Positions 1-8,720 of a DNA stretch of 57,611 nt are shown one piece after another; the first letter of the stretch is position 1; each line of letters begins with the position of its first letter. The notes under the pieces are model-generated. The model did not search any database and was not told where the DNA came from. It worked only from the letters and a program-made list of their open reading frames with translations. A program made the translations under genes and the position numbers. The stretch is from Bacillota bacterium (lineage in GTDB: Bacteria > Bacillota > Sulfobacillia > UBA995 > UBA9673): positions 1 to 57,611 of the forward strand of contig QZJP01000049.1 of the NCBI GenBank assembly GCA_003599345.1. Reading direction: 5' to 3'.

Positions 1-1
1 C

Positions 2-3000
2 GACCCGCACACCGGGACCATAACGCACAGCGCCACGGGCGGCGGCTATACGGGCGCCGCCATCGGCAGCGTCACGGCGTCCATCGCCGAGGACGACTTC
101 CCGGGAGTCTCGGTCGCCGAGAGCGACGGGTTCACCGCCGTCACCGAGGCGGCGCTGCCGGGGGCGGGGGAAACCGACACCTACACGGTGGTCCTCACCC
201 ACGTGCCTAACGGCGACGTGACCATCGCCGTGACCGCAGACTCCGACGTGCGCGTCGAAACGGTCGCCGGTGGAGGTCCGCAGGCGACGGCCTCGCTGAC
301 CTTCACGACGGCCGACTGGTCAACCCCTCAGACCATCACTGTCTATGCCTTCGACGACGACGAGGTGGAAGGGGCGCACGCCGGGAATATCACCCACTCC
401 GCCGCCGGCGGCGGCTACGACGGAGTGCCCATTGCCGGCGTGACGGTCGCGGTGACCGACAACGACGTCCCGGGAATAACCATCATTGAAAGCGACTCCT
501 CCACCATTGTGGGCGAGGGGGCCGGCGGAGCCACAGACACCTATGAGGTCAGGCTGGCGGCCAAGCCGTCGGGCACGGTCACCGTGACCGTCACCCCGGA
601 CTCCCAGGTGACCGTGGCCGCGGGAACGACGGGTCCGGGAAGTCCCGGGGTCTCAGCGGTGCTCACCTTCACCGTCGCCGACTGGAATGTCCCACAGACC
701 CTCACGGTCGGGGCGGCCGAGGACCTGGTGGTCGAGGGGGTCCATTCCGGCCTTCTCCAGCACTCGGCGGCGGGCGGCGGCTACGACGGGATTACCGCGG
801 ACCTCACCGTGACCGTCGGCGACGACGACTTGCCCGGGGTGACAGTAACGGAGACCGGCGGCTCGACGGCGGTCACGGAGGGCGTCACTTCCGGCGAGGG
901 GGCCGGCGACACCTATGACGTGGTTCTGAATCTCGAGCCTTGCGCGACGGTCACTATCACCGTGACGGCGTCGCCCGAGAATCAGGTGACCCTGAGTTCC
1001 GGGGGCGGAGTGCCGTCCCCGAGCCTGGCCCTGACCTTCACCCCACAGGACTGGAACGTCCCGCAGACCGTGACGGTGAGGGCGGTGGACGACGGTGTCG
1101 TCGAGGGTTCGTCGAGCCCGCAGGCCTCCGTCTCCCTGGCTCACGCGGCGAGCGGAGGGGGGTACGACGGCGCCGCCGTCGACGCTGTCTCGGTGGCCGT
1201 TACCGACAATGATCTCCCGCAGGTAGTCGTGGCGGAGTCGGGGAACTCGACCGCGGTCGACGAGGCTTCGACCGCCTACGACACCTACACGATCCACCTC
1301 GGGCGGGAACCCTTCGACGACGTCACCGTGACGGTAACCGTAGGTGACGGGCAGACTCTCGTGGAGGTCGAAGCGGGCGGGGCCGGCACGGGGGTCGGCT
1401 CGAGCGCCATCCTCGTCTTCACCCCGTCCGACTGGGACGTGGCCCAGACCATCCGCGTCCACCCGGTCAACGACGACGTGGTCGAAGGTCAGCACACGGG
1501 GTTGATTTCCCACGCGGCCACCGGCGGCGGCTATGACGGCTGCGCCATCGACGACGTCACGGTCGCCGTCGCCGACAACGACGCGGGCGGGGTGACCATC
1601 GTCGAATCGGAGGACCGCACCCAGGTTGCCGAGGGCGGCGCCGGGGGCCCGGCTCTAGATACCTACCAGGTGCTCTTGACCATGCAGCCATCCGGGGACG
1701 TGACCATCACGGCCGCGCCCTCCGCCGATCTCACCGTGGACAACGGCTCCGCCGGGAACACTCTCGTCTTCACGCCCGTGAACTGGAACCTGCCACAGAC
1801 CATCACCGTCGCCGCGGTGGATGACGGCGAGGCCGAGGGTCTCCACACCGGAACCGTCAGCCACACCGCCGCCGGCGGGGGCTACACGGGAGCTTCGGTG
1901 GGCACCGTGACGGTTTTCATAACGGACAACGACCCGGGCGTGGTGGTGACGGAAAGTGGTGGGGCGACGGCCGTCAGGGAGGGCGGTCTGACCGACACTT
2001 ACATCATTGCGCTGAGCACCCAGCCGGCCGGCACGGTCACGGTGACGGTGACGCCGGACGGCCAGTTGACCGTTGATTGCGGGACCGGCCCGGGGTCGCC
2101 GGGCGTCGCGGGCCAGGTGACCTTCACGACCTCCGACTGGAGCGACCCGCGCACCATCACCGTCGCCGCGGCCGACGACCTGACCGTCGAGGGCGTACAC
2201 GCCGGCGTGGTGACTCACTCGGCGTCAAGCGGCGACCCGGACTACGATGCAATAGCCGCCCCGCCCGTCAACGTCACCATCACCGACAACGACTCGGAGG
2301 CCCCGCCCTACGAGCCGCCTCCGCCCGCGCCGGAACCCGGACCGGAACCGGCGACGGGCGTCCGGGTGGTCGACCCGGCGCGGGATACGACCCTCCGGTT
2401 CGCGGAACTCGGTTTGACGATACACTTCCCGGCAGGATTCGTGGCGGTAGAGCCGGGGGACGAGATCCGGGTCTCCGCCAGGGCCGCGGGACCGCCCGAC
2501 CCAGTCACCCTGGAAGGCACGCACCGCACAGCCGGGGGCAACTTCGAGCTCACTGTCGTCCGCTACAGGGCCGGCACCACGACCTCCGTCTATGAGTTCG
2601 CGAGGACCGTCACGGCCGTCGTCGACCTTCGCGCGACGGCCCCGCGCGGGGTCGTCGCCGACAAGATCGGCCTTTACGTCTGGGAGGCCGGGTCGCTCGG
2701 CCCGCCCTCCTGGGTCTACGTCCACTCGGGTTACGACTCAGGCTCGGGCCGGCTCATTGCCAGACTCGCCCACGCCAGCCGCTTCGCGGCCCTGGTCGCC
2801 ACCCGCACGTTCGACGACATCCAGACCCACTGGGCCAGGCAGGAGATCGAGGTCCTGACAGGCAGGAAGGTCATCCAGGGAGTGGCGCCGTGGGCCTTCG
2901 CCCCCGGCGACCTGGTGACGCGGGCTCAATTCTGCGCCCTCTTGGTCCGGGCGCTCGGGCTGGAGGTGTCCACATCCGGGACGACCCCGTTCGCCGACGT

Positions 3001-3634
3001 CCCGGCCACGGCCTGGTATGCCCCCGAAGTGCGGACGGCGTGGGAGGCCGGCCTGGCCACGGGGTCGACGGGCGCGTCCTTCGCTCCCAACCGGGCGATA
3101 ACCAGGCAAGAGATCGCCGTCTTCCTATCGCGAGCTCTGGAGGTGACCGGGTTCGCGGTGAACCTCACGTCCGGCGACGTCGCGGAGCTACTCGCCCCGT
3201 TCTCCGACGCGGGCCTCGTCCCGGGATGGGCTCGGGGTCCCTTCGCGCAAGTGCTCGCGCAGGGCATCGTCCGGGGCCGCACCTCCACTACCCTGGCGCC
3301 GGGAGGCACCGCCACGCGCGCCGAGGCGGCCGTGATGCTCAAGCGGCTCATGGCCAGGACCATGGACGTCGCCGCCACGGCGACGGGTGTTCTCCAGGTG
3401 AGCGACGTCGGGGGCCGGCACTTCGAGTTGATCGTCGCCGGGCAGGTCGCCGGCGACAGGGTCCTCGGCGGGCAGGTCTACACCCTCCTGGTCGACCCGG
3501 GCAATACCGCCCTGCTGGCGGACCTGGAGGCCCGCGTCGGGGCCACCGTCACCCTCGCCGGCACCGTCCGTCCTGAGGCCATCACAATCTACCAGCGAGG
3601 GGTTCCGTTCGTGGTCTACGCCGTGATTGGTTGA
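2..3634 (+). CDS. SLH-domain surface protein with Calx-beta-like repeats (5' end outside window)
   Basis: The frame is open from base 2, so the gene starts before the window; the Met at 188 in the ORF track is internal. Six full repeats of roughly 118-128 residues, plus part of an earlier one, each carry HSAAGGGYDG-like and VTDND-like motifs and end in a new strand such as VTESGG. This resembles Calx-beta-type calcium-binding repeats. A Pro/Glu linker (about 2300-2350) leads to a beta-rich region, then three SLH modules (about 2811-3360; FDDIQTHWA, FADVPATAWYA and FSDAGLVPGWA). A final domain of about 85 residues follows. SLH modules normally anchor proteins to secondary cell wall polymer, so this is probably an S-layer or large surface protein. 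No signal peptide can be judged because the N-terminus is missing. Confidence 0.88.
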   Translation, partial: DPHTGTITHSATGGGYTGAAIGSVTASIAEDDFPGVSVAESDGFTAVTEAALPGAGETDTYTVVLTHVPNGDVTIAVTADSDVRVETVAGGGPQATASLTFTTADWSTPQTITVYAFDDDEVEGAHAGNITHSAAGGGYDGVPIAGVTVAVTDNDVPGITIIESDSSTIVGEGAGGATDTYEVRLAAKPSGTVTVTVTPDSQVTVAAGTTGPGSPGVSAVLTFTVADWNVPQTLTVGAAEDLVVEGVHSGLLQHSAAGGGYDGITADLTVTVGDDDLPGVTVTETGGSTAVTEGVTSGEGAGDTYDVVLNLEPCATVTITVTASPENQVTLSSGGGVPSPSLALTFTPQDWNVPQTVTVRAVDDGVVEGSSSPQASVSLAHAASGGGYDGAAVDAVSVAVTDNDLPQVVVAESGNSTAVDEASTAYDTYTIHLGREPFDDVTVTVTVGDGQTLVEVEAGGAGTGVGSSAILVFTPSDWDVAQTIRVHPVNDDVVEGQHTGLISHAATGGGYDGCAIDDVTVAVADNDAGGVTIVESEDRTQVAEGGAGGPALDTYQVLLTMQPSGDVTITAAPSADLTVDNGSAGNTLVFTPVNWNLPQTITVAAVDDGEAEGLHTGTVSHTAAGGGYTGASVGTVTVFITDNDPGVVVTESGGATAVREGGLTDTYIIALSTQPAGTVTVTVTPDGQLTVDCGTGPGSPGVAGQVTFTTSDWSDPRTITVAAADDLTVEGVHAGVVTHSASSGDPDYDAIAAPPVNVTITDNDSEAPPYEPPPPAPEPGPEPATGVRVVDPARDTTLRFAELGLTIHFPAGFVAVEPGDEIRVSARAAGPPDPVTLEGTHRTAGGNFELTVVRYRAGTTTSVYEFARTVTAVVDLRATAPRGVVADKIGLYVWEAGSLGPPSWVYVHSGYDSGSGRLIARLAHASRFAALVATRTFDDIQTHWARQEIEVLTGRKVIQGVAPWAFAPGDLVTRAQFCALLVRALGLEVSTSGTTPFADVPATAWYAPEVRTAWEAGLATGSTGASFAPNRAITRQEIAVFLSRALEVTGFAVNLTSGDVAELLAPFSDAGLVPGWARGPFAQVLAQGIVRGRTSTTLAPGGTATRAEAAVMLKRLMARTMDVAATATGVLQVSDVGGRHFELIVAGQVAGDRVLGGQVYTLLVDPGNTALLADLEARVGATVTLAGTVRPEAITIYQRGVPFVVYAVIG
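93..2300 (+). repeat. Tandem ~118-128 aa coding repeats in the SLH protein
   Basis: The GAC-AAC/GAC-GAC codons of the D-N-D motif recur near 93, 457, 819, 1204, 1570, 1924 and 2284, giving a period of about 354-385 bp. The codons have diverged while the protein motif is kept, so the array looks old rather than freshly duplicated. Confidence 0.85.
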
Positions 3635-3744
3635 CGCGGTTCCTGTCGGACAGGGCGCCACCAGCCAGGAGGCGTGCGATTGGTGTCGAACCAGCGGCTA
3701 GCTGAGACCCTGGCCGCGACACCAGACCTGACTGGGGGGCTACA

Positions 3745-4743
3745 TTGGCAACGCGCGGGACCGCCGGTTTCTCGCCCTACATCCTGTTCACCCGTGCCGA
3801 GTGGGCCCGTTTGCGGGCCTCGACCCCGCTCACCCTGACCCTGGAGGACCTCGAGCGTCTTCGCGGCATCAACGAGCGTATCTCCCTGGACGAGGTAGCC
3901 GAGGTCTACCTGCCTCTTTCGCGCCTTCTCAACCTGCACGTCGTCGCCGCCCAGGAGCTCCGCCGCGTGACCGAGGTCTTCCTGGGGGAGCCCGCGACGC
4001 AGGCCGGAGCGGCGTCAGCGGAGACTATCGAGGGCGGGGCCATCCCCGGGACCGCGGCGAAAGTCCCCTACGTGATAGGCCTCGCCGGCAGCGTGGCCGT
4101 CGGGAAGAGCACGACCGCTCGCATCCTGCAGGCGCTCCTCTCGCGGTGGCCGGGCCATCGCCGCGTCGACCTAGTCACCACGGACGGGTTCCTCTTCCCG
4201 AACCGGGTTCTCGAGGAACGCGGCCTGATGGGTCGTAAAGGCTTCCCCGAGAGCTATGATATCCGGCGCTTCATCCGGTTCCTCGCCGAGTTGAAGTCCG
4301 GGGTGCCCGAGCTGCGGGTTCCCCTCTACTCGCACTTCACCTACGACATCCTCCCGGATGAGTTCCAGGTCCTGAGGCAGCCGGACATCGTCATCATCGA
4401 GGGGCTGAACGTGCTCCAGACCCCGCCCGGCGCGTCCGTCTTCGTCTCCGACTTCTTCGATTTCTCCATCTACGTGGACGCCGAGGAAGCCCACATCATC
4501 CGCTGGTACGTGGAGCGCTTCCTGACCTTCGTCGGGACGGCGTTCCGCGACCCTCGCTCCTACTTCCACCGCTACGCCAGCTTGTCAACAGCGGACGCCG
4601 TCATGGCGGCGGAGCGCATCTGGCGGGACATCAACTCCGTCAACTTGAGGGAGAACATCCTTCCCACGAGAGACCGGGCGCGGCTCATCCTCACCAAGGG
4701 TCCGGACCACAGCGTCAACGAGGTCAGGCTCCGGAGGATGTGA
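3745..4743 (+). CDS. coaA: Type I pantothenate kinase
   Basis: This enzyme phosphorylates pantothenate with ATP, the first committed step of coenzyme A synthesis, in the cytoplasm. At 332 residues it has the usual length of bacterial type I PanK. The P-loop [13 protein letters not shown] lies near residue 110, followed by [10 protein letters not shown] and RKGFPESYD, all typical of the family. The C-terminal half holds the [11 protein letters not shown] and RFLTF segments. The start is TTG with a G-rich ribosome binding site just upstream. It stands alone, 110 bp after the SLH gene, and faces the minus-strand membrane protein. Confidence 0.95.
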   Translation: MATRGTAGFSPYILFTRAEWARLRASTPLTLTLEDLERLRGINERISLDEVAEVYLPLSRLLNLHVVAAQELRRVTEVFLGEPATQAGAASAETIEGGAIPGTAAKVPYVIGLAGSVAVGKSTTARILQALLSRWPGHRRVDLVTTDGFLFPNRVLEERGLMGRKGFPESYDIRRFIRFLAELKSGVPELRVPLYSHFTYDILPDEFQVLRQPDIVIIEGLNVLQTPPGASVFVSDFFDFSIYVDAEEAHIIRWYVERFLTFVGTAFRDPRSYFHRYASLSTADAVMAAERIWRDINSVNLRENILPTRDRARLILTKGPDHSVNEVRLRRM

Positions 4744-4753
4744 TCTGCCCGAC

Positions 4754-5770
4754 CTACGCGCGGCGGCGCGACGGGTTGCGGCCGGCGACCGGTCCTCGCC
4801 CGGGTTCCCGCCCGCGTCGCCCGTTCCGCTCACGCTCGGCGCGGGGGAGGGTCAAGGCGAAAAGGCCGGCCGCGACGGCCCCTGAGCCAGTCGCCAGGAG
4901 ATGGCTTCTCACGCCGCTGAGCGCGGCGAGAGCAAGGGAACGCAGGGAGAGAGACTCCAGTTCGGGAACGGTCGCGGGGAGGTAGGACGCGGTCACGTCC
5001 ATGGCCAGGAGGCCGAGGGTTACCGATATCCCGATGACGGCAAGCCCTCCGGCCGCCCAAACCCCGCCCCCGGCCGCTACGCCCCGGGCCCCGCGCCCGC
5101 CGAACGTCCACAGGAGGATGGACAGCCCGAGACCGTAGATGCCGGCAACGACCGGCGCCATGGTCGCCGCCCGCCAGACAGGCCGCGCTCTGGCCAGGGT
5201 CGGCTCGTCCAGCGTGGCGCCGATATCGACGTAGTCGGGTAAGTCTTGAAGACCCCGGGCGGCGTTCAGGTAGAACTCCTCTCCCAGGTGACGCCGGATG
5301 GAGTCGAGCAGCACGACCTTGAGTTCAACCACGGGGATCTCTATGGAGAGGCAGTCGTCGTCCGAGCCGAGGTAGGCGACCACGCCGGTCAGGAAAGTTT
5401 CAAGCTGAATCTCGAGCCACCCGACGGGGATACCTTCCTCCAGGGCCAGGCGGAGCGCCCGGCGGCGGGTGTCGTCCAGGCCCGAGTTCGACACCAGGCT
5501 GTCGAGGAGCTCCGACTTGGCGGAGGCCAGGACCCCCGCCTGGCGGGCCACTTCGACGATGTAGACGGGGTTGGCCGCCGTAGCCCTGAGGCTTGTGCCC
5601 ACGCACAGCCCTACCACGCAGGGGAAGAGACCCAGGACGAAGACTATTGCCGCGAGTATCCGGGCGGCCGTGAGGACGAGCCGGCCCGAGCCCCGGTGAC
5701 GGGCGTTCCCGGAACGACCGCGACTCCGGTCGGAGAGGCGAGGCCCCCGGGCCTGGCGGGTACGCGACAA
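4754..5770 (-). CDS. Conserved-looking integral membrane protein, unknown function
   Basis: The 338-residue protein has a basic N-terminus, one membrane segment (ILAAIVFVLGLFPCVVGL), and then about 130 residues that are probably outside the membrane and contain an acidic DDDCLSIEIP stretch. Three further hydrophobic segments follow (VVAGIYGLGLSILLWTF, GLAVIGISVTLGLLAM and one near the end), with an Arg-rich tail. The TTG start is supported by AAGGAG eight bases upstream. I do not recognise the family. Its 3' end nearly touches coaA, which is convergent. Confidence 0.7.
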   Translation of the reverse strand: MSRTRQARGPRLSDRSRGRSGNARHRGSGRLVLTAARILAAIVFVLGLFPCVVGLCVGTSLRATAANPVYIVEVARQAGVLASAKSELLDSLVSNSGLDDTRRRALRLALEEGIPVGWLEIQLETFLTGVVAYLGSDDDCLSIEIPVVELKVVLLDSIRRHLGEEFYLNAARGLQDLPDYVDIGATLDEPTLARARPVWRAATMAPVVAGIYGLGLSILLWTFGGRGARGVAAGGGVWAAGGLAVIGISVTLGLLAMDVTASYLPATVPELESLSLRSLALAALSGVRSHLLATGSGAVAAGLFALTLPRAERERNGRRGREPGRGPVAGRNPSRRRA

Positions 5771-5915
5771 GGGGCGGTCTCCTTTCCTCGGCCGCCCCTT
5801 AGGATACCCTGGCTAGAAAGTCCGACCCCGCGGACCACTCGCGCAACGTCCAGCCCCGCGGACAGCTGTTTGCGACCGCCGCATTTGCCCAGGCACTAGG
5901 CCACGGCGGCCAAGC

Positions 5916-6548
5916 TCACGCGCGCTTCGGCCCGAGAAGCGACGCGACCAGGACGTCCGCCGCGGACACCCCGATGCGCGCCAGCTCCTCCTCGTACTCC
6001 TGGTTCACCCGCCAGCGCCCTCCGGAGTAGATGACGGCGTCCCAGGGCTGGACGACCAGATCGTCCGTTTCGAGACCGACCCAGTCGGGAGTTATGCTGG
6101 AAGAGTGCCGGTAGAGCGTGGCCGTCTTCACTTCGGTCGCCCCTTGGGCCCAGCACTCGTCGACCGCAACCCGGAGAGTCTCACCGGTCCCCGCCATGTC
6201 ATCGACCACCAGAACACGGCGGCCCTTGACAACCTCCGACGGGATGCGGCCGATGAGAGCCGGGTGCCGCCGGGTCACGATGTCGTCCTGGCGGCGCGTG
6301 ATGCGTATGGGGAAGAAATCGCGCCGGAGCATCGAGGCGATGATGGCCCCGGGAATGGCGCCACCCTTGGCGATGCCCACGATGACCTCCGGGTGGAGGG
6401 TCTTCTCGACCTCCTCGGCCAGCCGGCGGCATATCCTACCGACGTCCTCCCAGTCGATGGCCAGGACGCCGGTGTGCTCGTGATCCATGGACTTCAGGTG
6501 CTTCTTCACGGGCCCCACCCCTATGGTCGAGGCATCTTCCGGCGACAC
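5916..6548 (-). CDS. Purine-type phosphoribosyltransferase
   Basis: The PRPP-binding loop VLVVDDMAGTGETL and the upstream IVGIAKGGAIPGAI segment identify a type I phosphoribosyltransferase, most like the hypoxanthine/xanthine-guanine class used for purine salvage. It would transfer ribose-5-phosphate from PRPP to a purine base in the cytoplasm. The start is uncertain. GTG at 6548 fits the TATAAT box just upstream, while ATG at 6488 (MDHEHTG) would give about 190 residues, nearer the core fold. The base specificity cannot be read from the sequence. The gene is divergent from the Nif3-like gene. Confidence 0.85.
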   Translation of the reverse strand: MSPEDASTIGVGPVKKHLKSMDHEHTGVLAIDWEDVGRICRRLAEEVEKTLHPEVIVGIAKGGAIPGAIIASMLRRDFFPIRITRRQDDIVTRRHPALIGRIPSEVVKGRRVLVVDDMAGTGETLRVAVDECWAQGATEVKTATLYRHSSSITPDWVGLETDDLVVQPWDAVIYSGGRWRVNQEYEEELARIGVSAADVLVASLLGPKRA

Positions 6549-6576
6549 GTGCAGGAATCGACCCTACCGCAGGGCG

Positions 6577-6594
6577 ATTATAACACGTCGTGTT
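6577..6594 (-). promoter_or_regulatory. TATAAT -10 box overlapping a short perfect inverted repeat
   Basis: On the minus strand a perfect TATAAT (6582-6577) lies about 30 bases before the GTG start of the phosphoribosyltransferase. It abuts AACACGTCGTGTT (6582-6594), an inverted repeat with 6-bp arms around one central base. No good -35 box is visible at 16-18 bp. The repeat is a candidate operator in the divergent promoter region. Confidence 0.4.
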
Positions 6595-6642
6595 GGTCAC
6601 AATGCGCCTGCGAGGGAACAGAGGGGAGAGGGGGAAGCACCG

Positions 6643-7896
6643 GTGAGCGAGGTTTCCACCCCAGGTCAAACCGGGGGCGGCGGCCCGACCGTCGCCGAAC
6701 TGGCGGCCGTGCTGGACCGTATCGCCCCACCCGCGCTGGCCGAACCGTGGGACAACGTGGGGGTGCTGGTCGGGGACCCGGAGTCCCGGCCCCGATGGGT
6801 CGCCGTGACCCTGGACCCCGCGTTCGCGCTCATTCCGGCTGTGGGCCGAGCCCTGGGCCGGGCCGCGGATCCCAGCACCACAGGTCTTGTCCCCAATCCC
6901 GGTGGAGGACCTCTGCCGGAGGGCCACGGCCTGCTTGTCGCCCACCACCCCGTGCCGTGGAGGCCCCTCTCCCGGGTGCTGGCGACCGACCCGGCCGGCC
7001 AGGTCGTATCGGAGTGTCTCCGCCGGGGCATCTCCCTCTACGCGGCCCATACAAGTTTCGATTCGGCCCCTGGGGGCCTCTCGCACGTGCTGGCCTCGCT
7101 CGTGGGTATGGCGAGCGAGGGGCGGATGCCCATCGTACCGCGAGGCCGGCACCTCAAGCTTGTCGTTTTCGTGCCCCCCGACCAGAGCGCGGCCGTCAGG
7201 CAGGCTTTGGCCGGGGCCGGCGCCGGCTGGATAGGGAACTACAGCGACACGGCCTTCGCGTCCCCCGGCCGAGGCTACTTCCTGCCCCGTGAGGGAGCCG
7301 ATCCTTTCACCGGCTCACCCGGAGTGCTCGAGGAGACGGCCGAGGAACGGGTCGAGACCATCGTCCCGGCCCACCTCCTGGACGAGGCGGTGCGTCGGAT
7401 GCTGGAGGTCCATCCCTACGACGAAGTCGCCTACGACGTCTACCCGCTTGAGAGCCACCCGTCCGTGACCAGACCCGAGCTGCTCGCCGGGATAGGCCGG
7501 ATTGGGGATCTGCCCGGGGACGGCTTGCCCCTCGACGAGTTCACCCGGCACGTGGAGCGGGCTCTCGGGCTCGCCCCGGGCGAAGCAAGACTCCTTGGCG
7601 GCCCGGCGACCCGGACCGGTCTCGTGGGGCGCGTCGCCGTCTGCCCGGGAGCCGGTGGCGCCCACGTCCGGGCGGTCGCGGCGGCGGGCGCCCACGTCTA
7701 CGTCACCGGCGACGTGGGCTACCACGATGCGGTGGGGGCGGCCGGGCTCCGGCTGGCCGTCATCGACGCCGGCCACCTGGCGACCGAGAGGCCGTTCGTG
7801 GGAGTCATGGCCACCCTGCTCAGGAAAGAATTCAGAGCCCAAGGGATTCCACTGGACATCATCGAAGTTCCGACTCCGCCAGCCGGGCTGCGCTGA
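6643..7896 (+). CDS. Nif3-like dinuclear metal protein with PII-like insertion (YqfO type)
   Basis: The start is GTG at 6643, eight bases after a GAGGGGGAAG ribosome binding site; the longer ORF in the track (from 6487) overlaps the divergent gene. The 417-residue product has the Nif3 motifs WDNVGVLVGD, LLVAHHP, AAHTSFD and the C-terminal TGDVGYHDA plus DAGHLATE, which hold the His/Glu/Asp metal ligands. Between the two halves is the roughly 100-residue PII/CutA-like insertion (KLVVFVP to HPYDEVAYDVYPLE) seen in Firmicute YqfO proteins. Members form toroidal hexamers with two metals per subunit. The biological role is not settled, although some work links the family to GTP cyclohydrolase-like activity. 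The next gene follows after 17 bp. Confidence 0.9.
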   Translation: MSEVSTPGQTGGGGPTVAELAAVLDRIAPPALAEPWDNVGVLVGDPESRPRWVAVTLDPAFALIPAVGRALGRAADPSTTGLVPNPGGGPLPEGHGLLVAHHPVPWRPLSRVLATDPAGQVVSECLRRGISLYAAHTSFDSAPGGLSHVLASLVGMASEGRMPIVPRGRHLKLVVFVPPDQSAAVRQALAGAGAGWIGNYSDTAFASPGRGYFLPREGADPFTGSPGVLEETAEERVETIVPAHLLDEAVRRMLEVHPYDEVAYDVYPLESHPSVTRPELLAGIGRIGDLPGDGLPLDEFTRHVERALGLAPGEARLLGGPATRTGLVGRVAVCPGAGGAHVRAVAAAGAHVYVTGDVGYHDAVGAAGLRLAVIDAGHLATERPFVGVMATLLRKEFRAQGIPLDIIEVPTPPAGLR

Positions 7897-7913
7897 AGGG
7901 GAAAGGGGACGCA

Positions 7914-8720
7914 ATGGACTCCGGATACATCCGTGCCGACTTCCGGAACCTTCTCGAGGTACAGGAATTGGACTCCGAGATTGCGAGGCGCCGGGCCGCC
8001 ATCGAGCATAGCCTCAACGACCCCGAGGTGACAAGGCTCCGGGAGCTTGTCAAGCGGGCCGCGGAGGCCGCGTCCGCCGCCAAGGAACGGGTCGCGACCC
8101 TGAAGCGGGCCATCTCGTGGGAAGAGAAGGAAGCCGACGGCATCCGCGAACAGATAACCTCCGCCGAGCGCAAGATGTATGGCGGCCATGTCGCCAACCC
8201 TAAGGAACTCGACCAGATGCAGAAGAAGGTTGAGCAGCAACGAAAGGACCTGGGCCGGCACGAAGAGGCCGCGCTCGAAGCGATGATGGAACTCGAGGAA
8301 GCCGCCCCGGAGCTCGACCAGGCCGATGCGACTCTGGCGCGGGCCGGCGAGGAGCTGGCGAAGGCCGAGGCCGAGAACAAGGCGACCGCGGCCACCCTCG
8401 AGGCCGAGATACGGGAGATAGAGCCGCGCCGCGCGGATGCGGCCGCCCGGGTTCCCGCGGGCCTCATGTCACGCTACGAGCAGATTCGCGACAGGAGGGG
8501 CGGCTTGGGCGTAGCCGCACTCACCCCTGACGGCTTGTGCGGGGCGTGCCTCATCAAGGTCCCCGCGATACTGGCCGAGACGGCCCGCAAGGGCGCTCTG
8601 GAGGTCTGCGAGAGCTGTGGGCGGCTCCTCGTGGGGCCCAAGCAGGCCCTCGACGCGGCCGGCCCCGGCGAGCCCGGCGGGCGGGACGCCACCACCGGCG
8701 GCGCCGGAGGCGGAGCGTGA
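7914..8720 (+). CDS. Coiled-coil zinc-ribbon protein (COG1579-like)
   Basis: The 268-residue protein is a long, charged, heptad-rich coiled coil over about residues 10-190, followed by a C4 zinc ribbon (CGACLIKV and CESCGRLL). The pairing of this protein with a Nif3-like gene directly upstream is common in Bacteria. The start follows GGGGAAAGGGG. The last four bases overlap the GTG of the next gene, implying translational coupling. It may bind nucleic acid, but no enzymatic motif is visible. Confidence 0.85.
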   Translation: MDSGYIRADFRNLLEVQELDSEIARRRAAIEHSLNDPEVTRLRELVKRAAEAASAAKERVATLKRAISWEEKEADGIREQITSAERKMYGGHVANPKELDQMQKKVEQQRKDLGRHEEAALEAMMELEEAAPELDQADATLARAGEELAKAEAENKATAATLEAEIREIEPRRADAAARVPAGLMSRYEQIRDRRGGLGVAALTPDGLCGACLIKVPAILAETARKGALEVCESCGRLLVGPKQALDAAGPGEPGGRDATTGGAGGGA

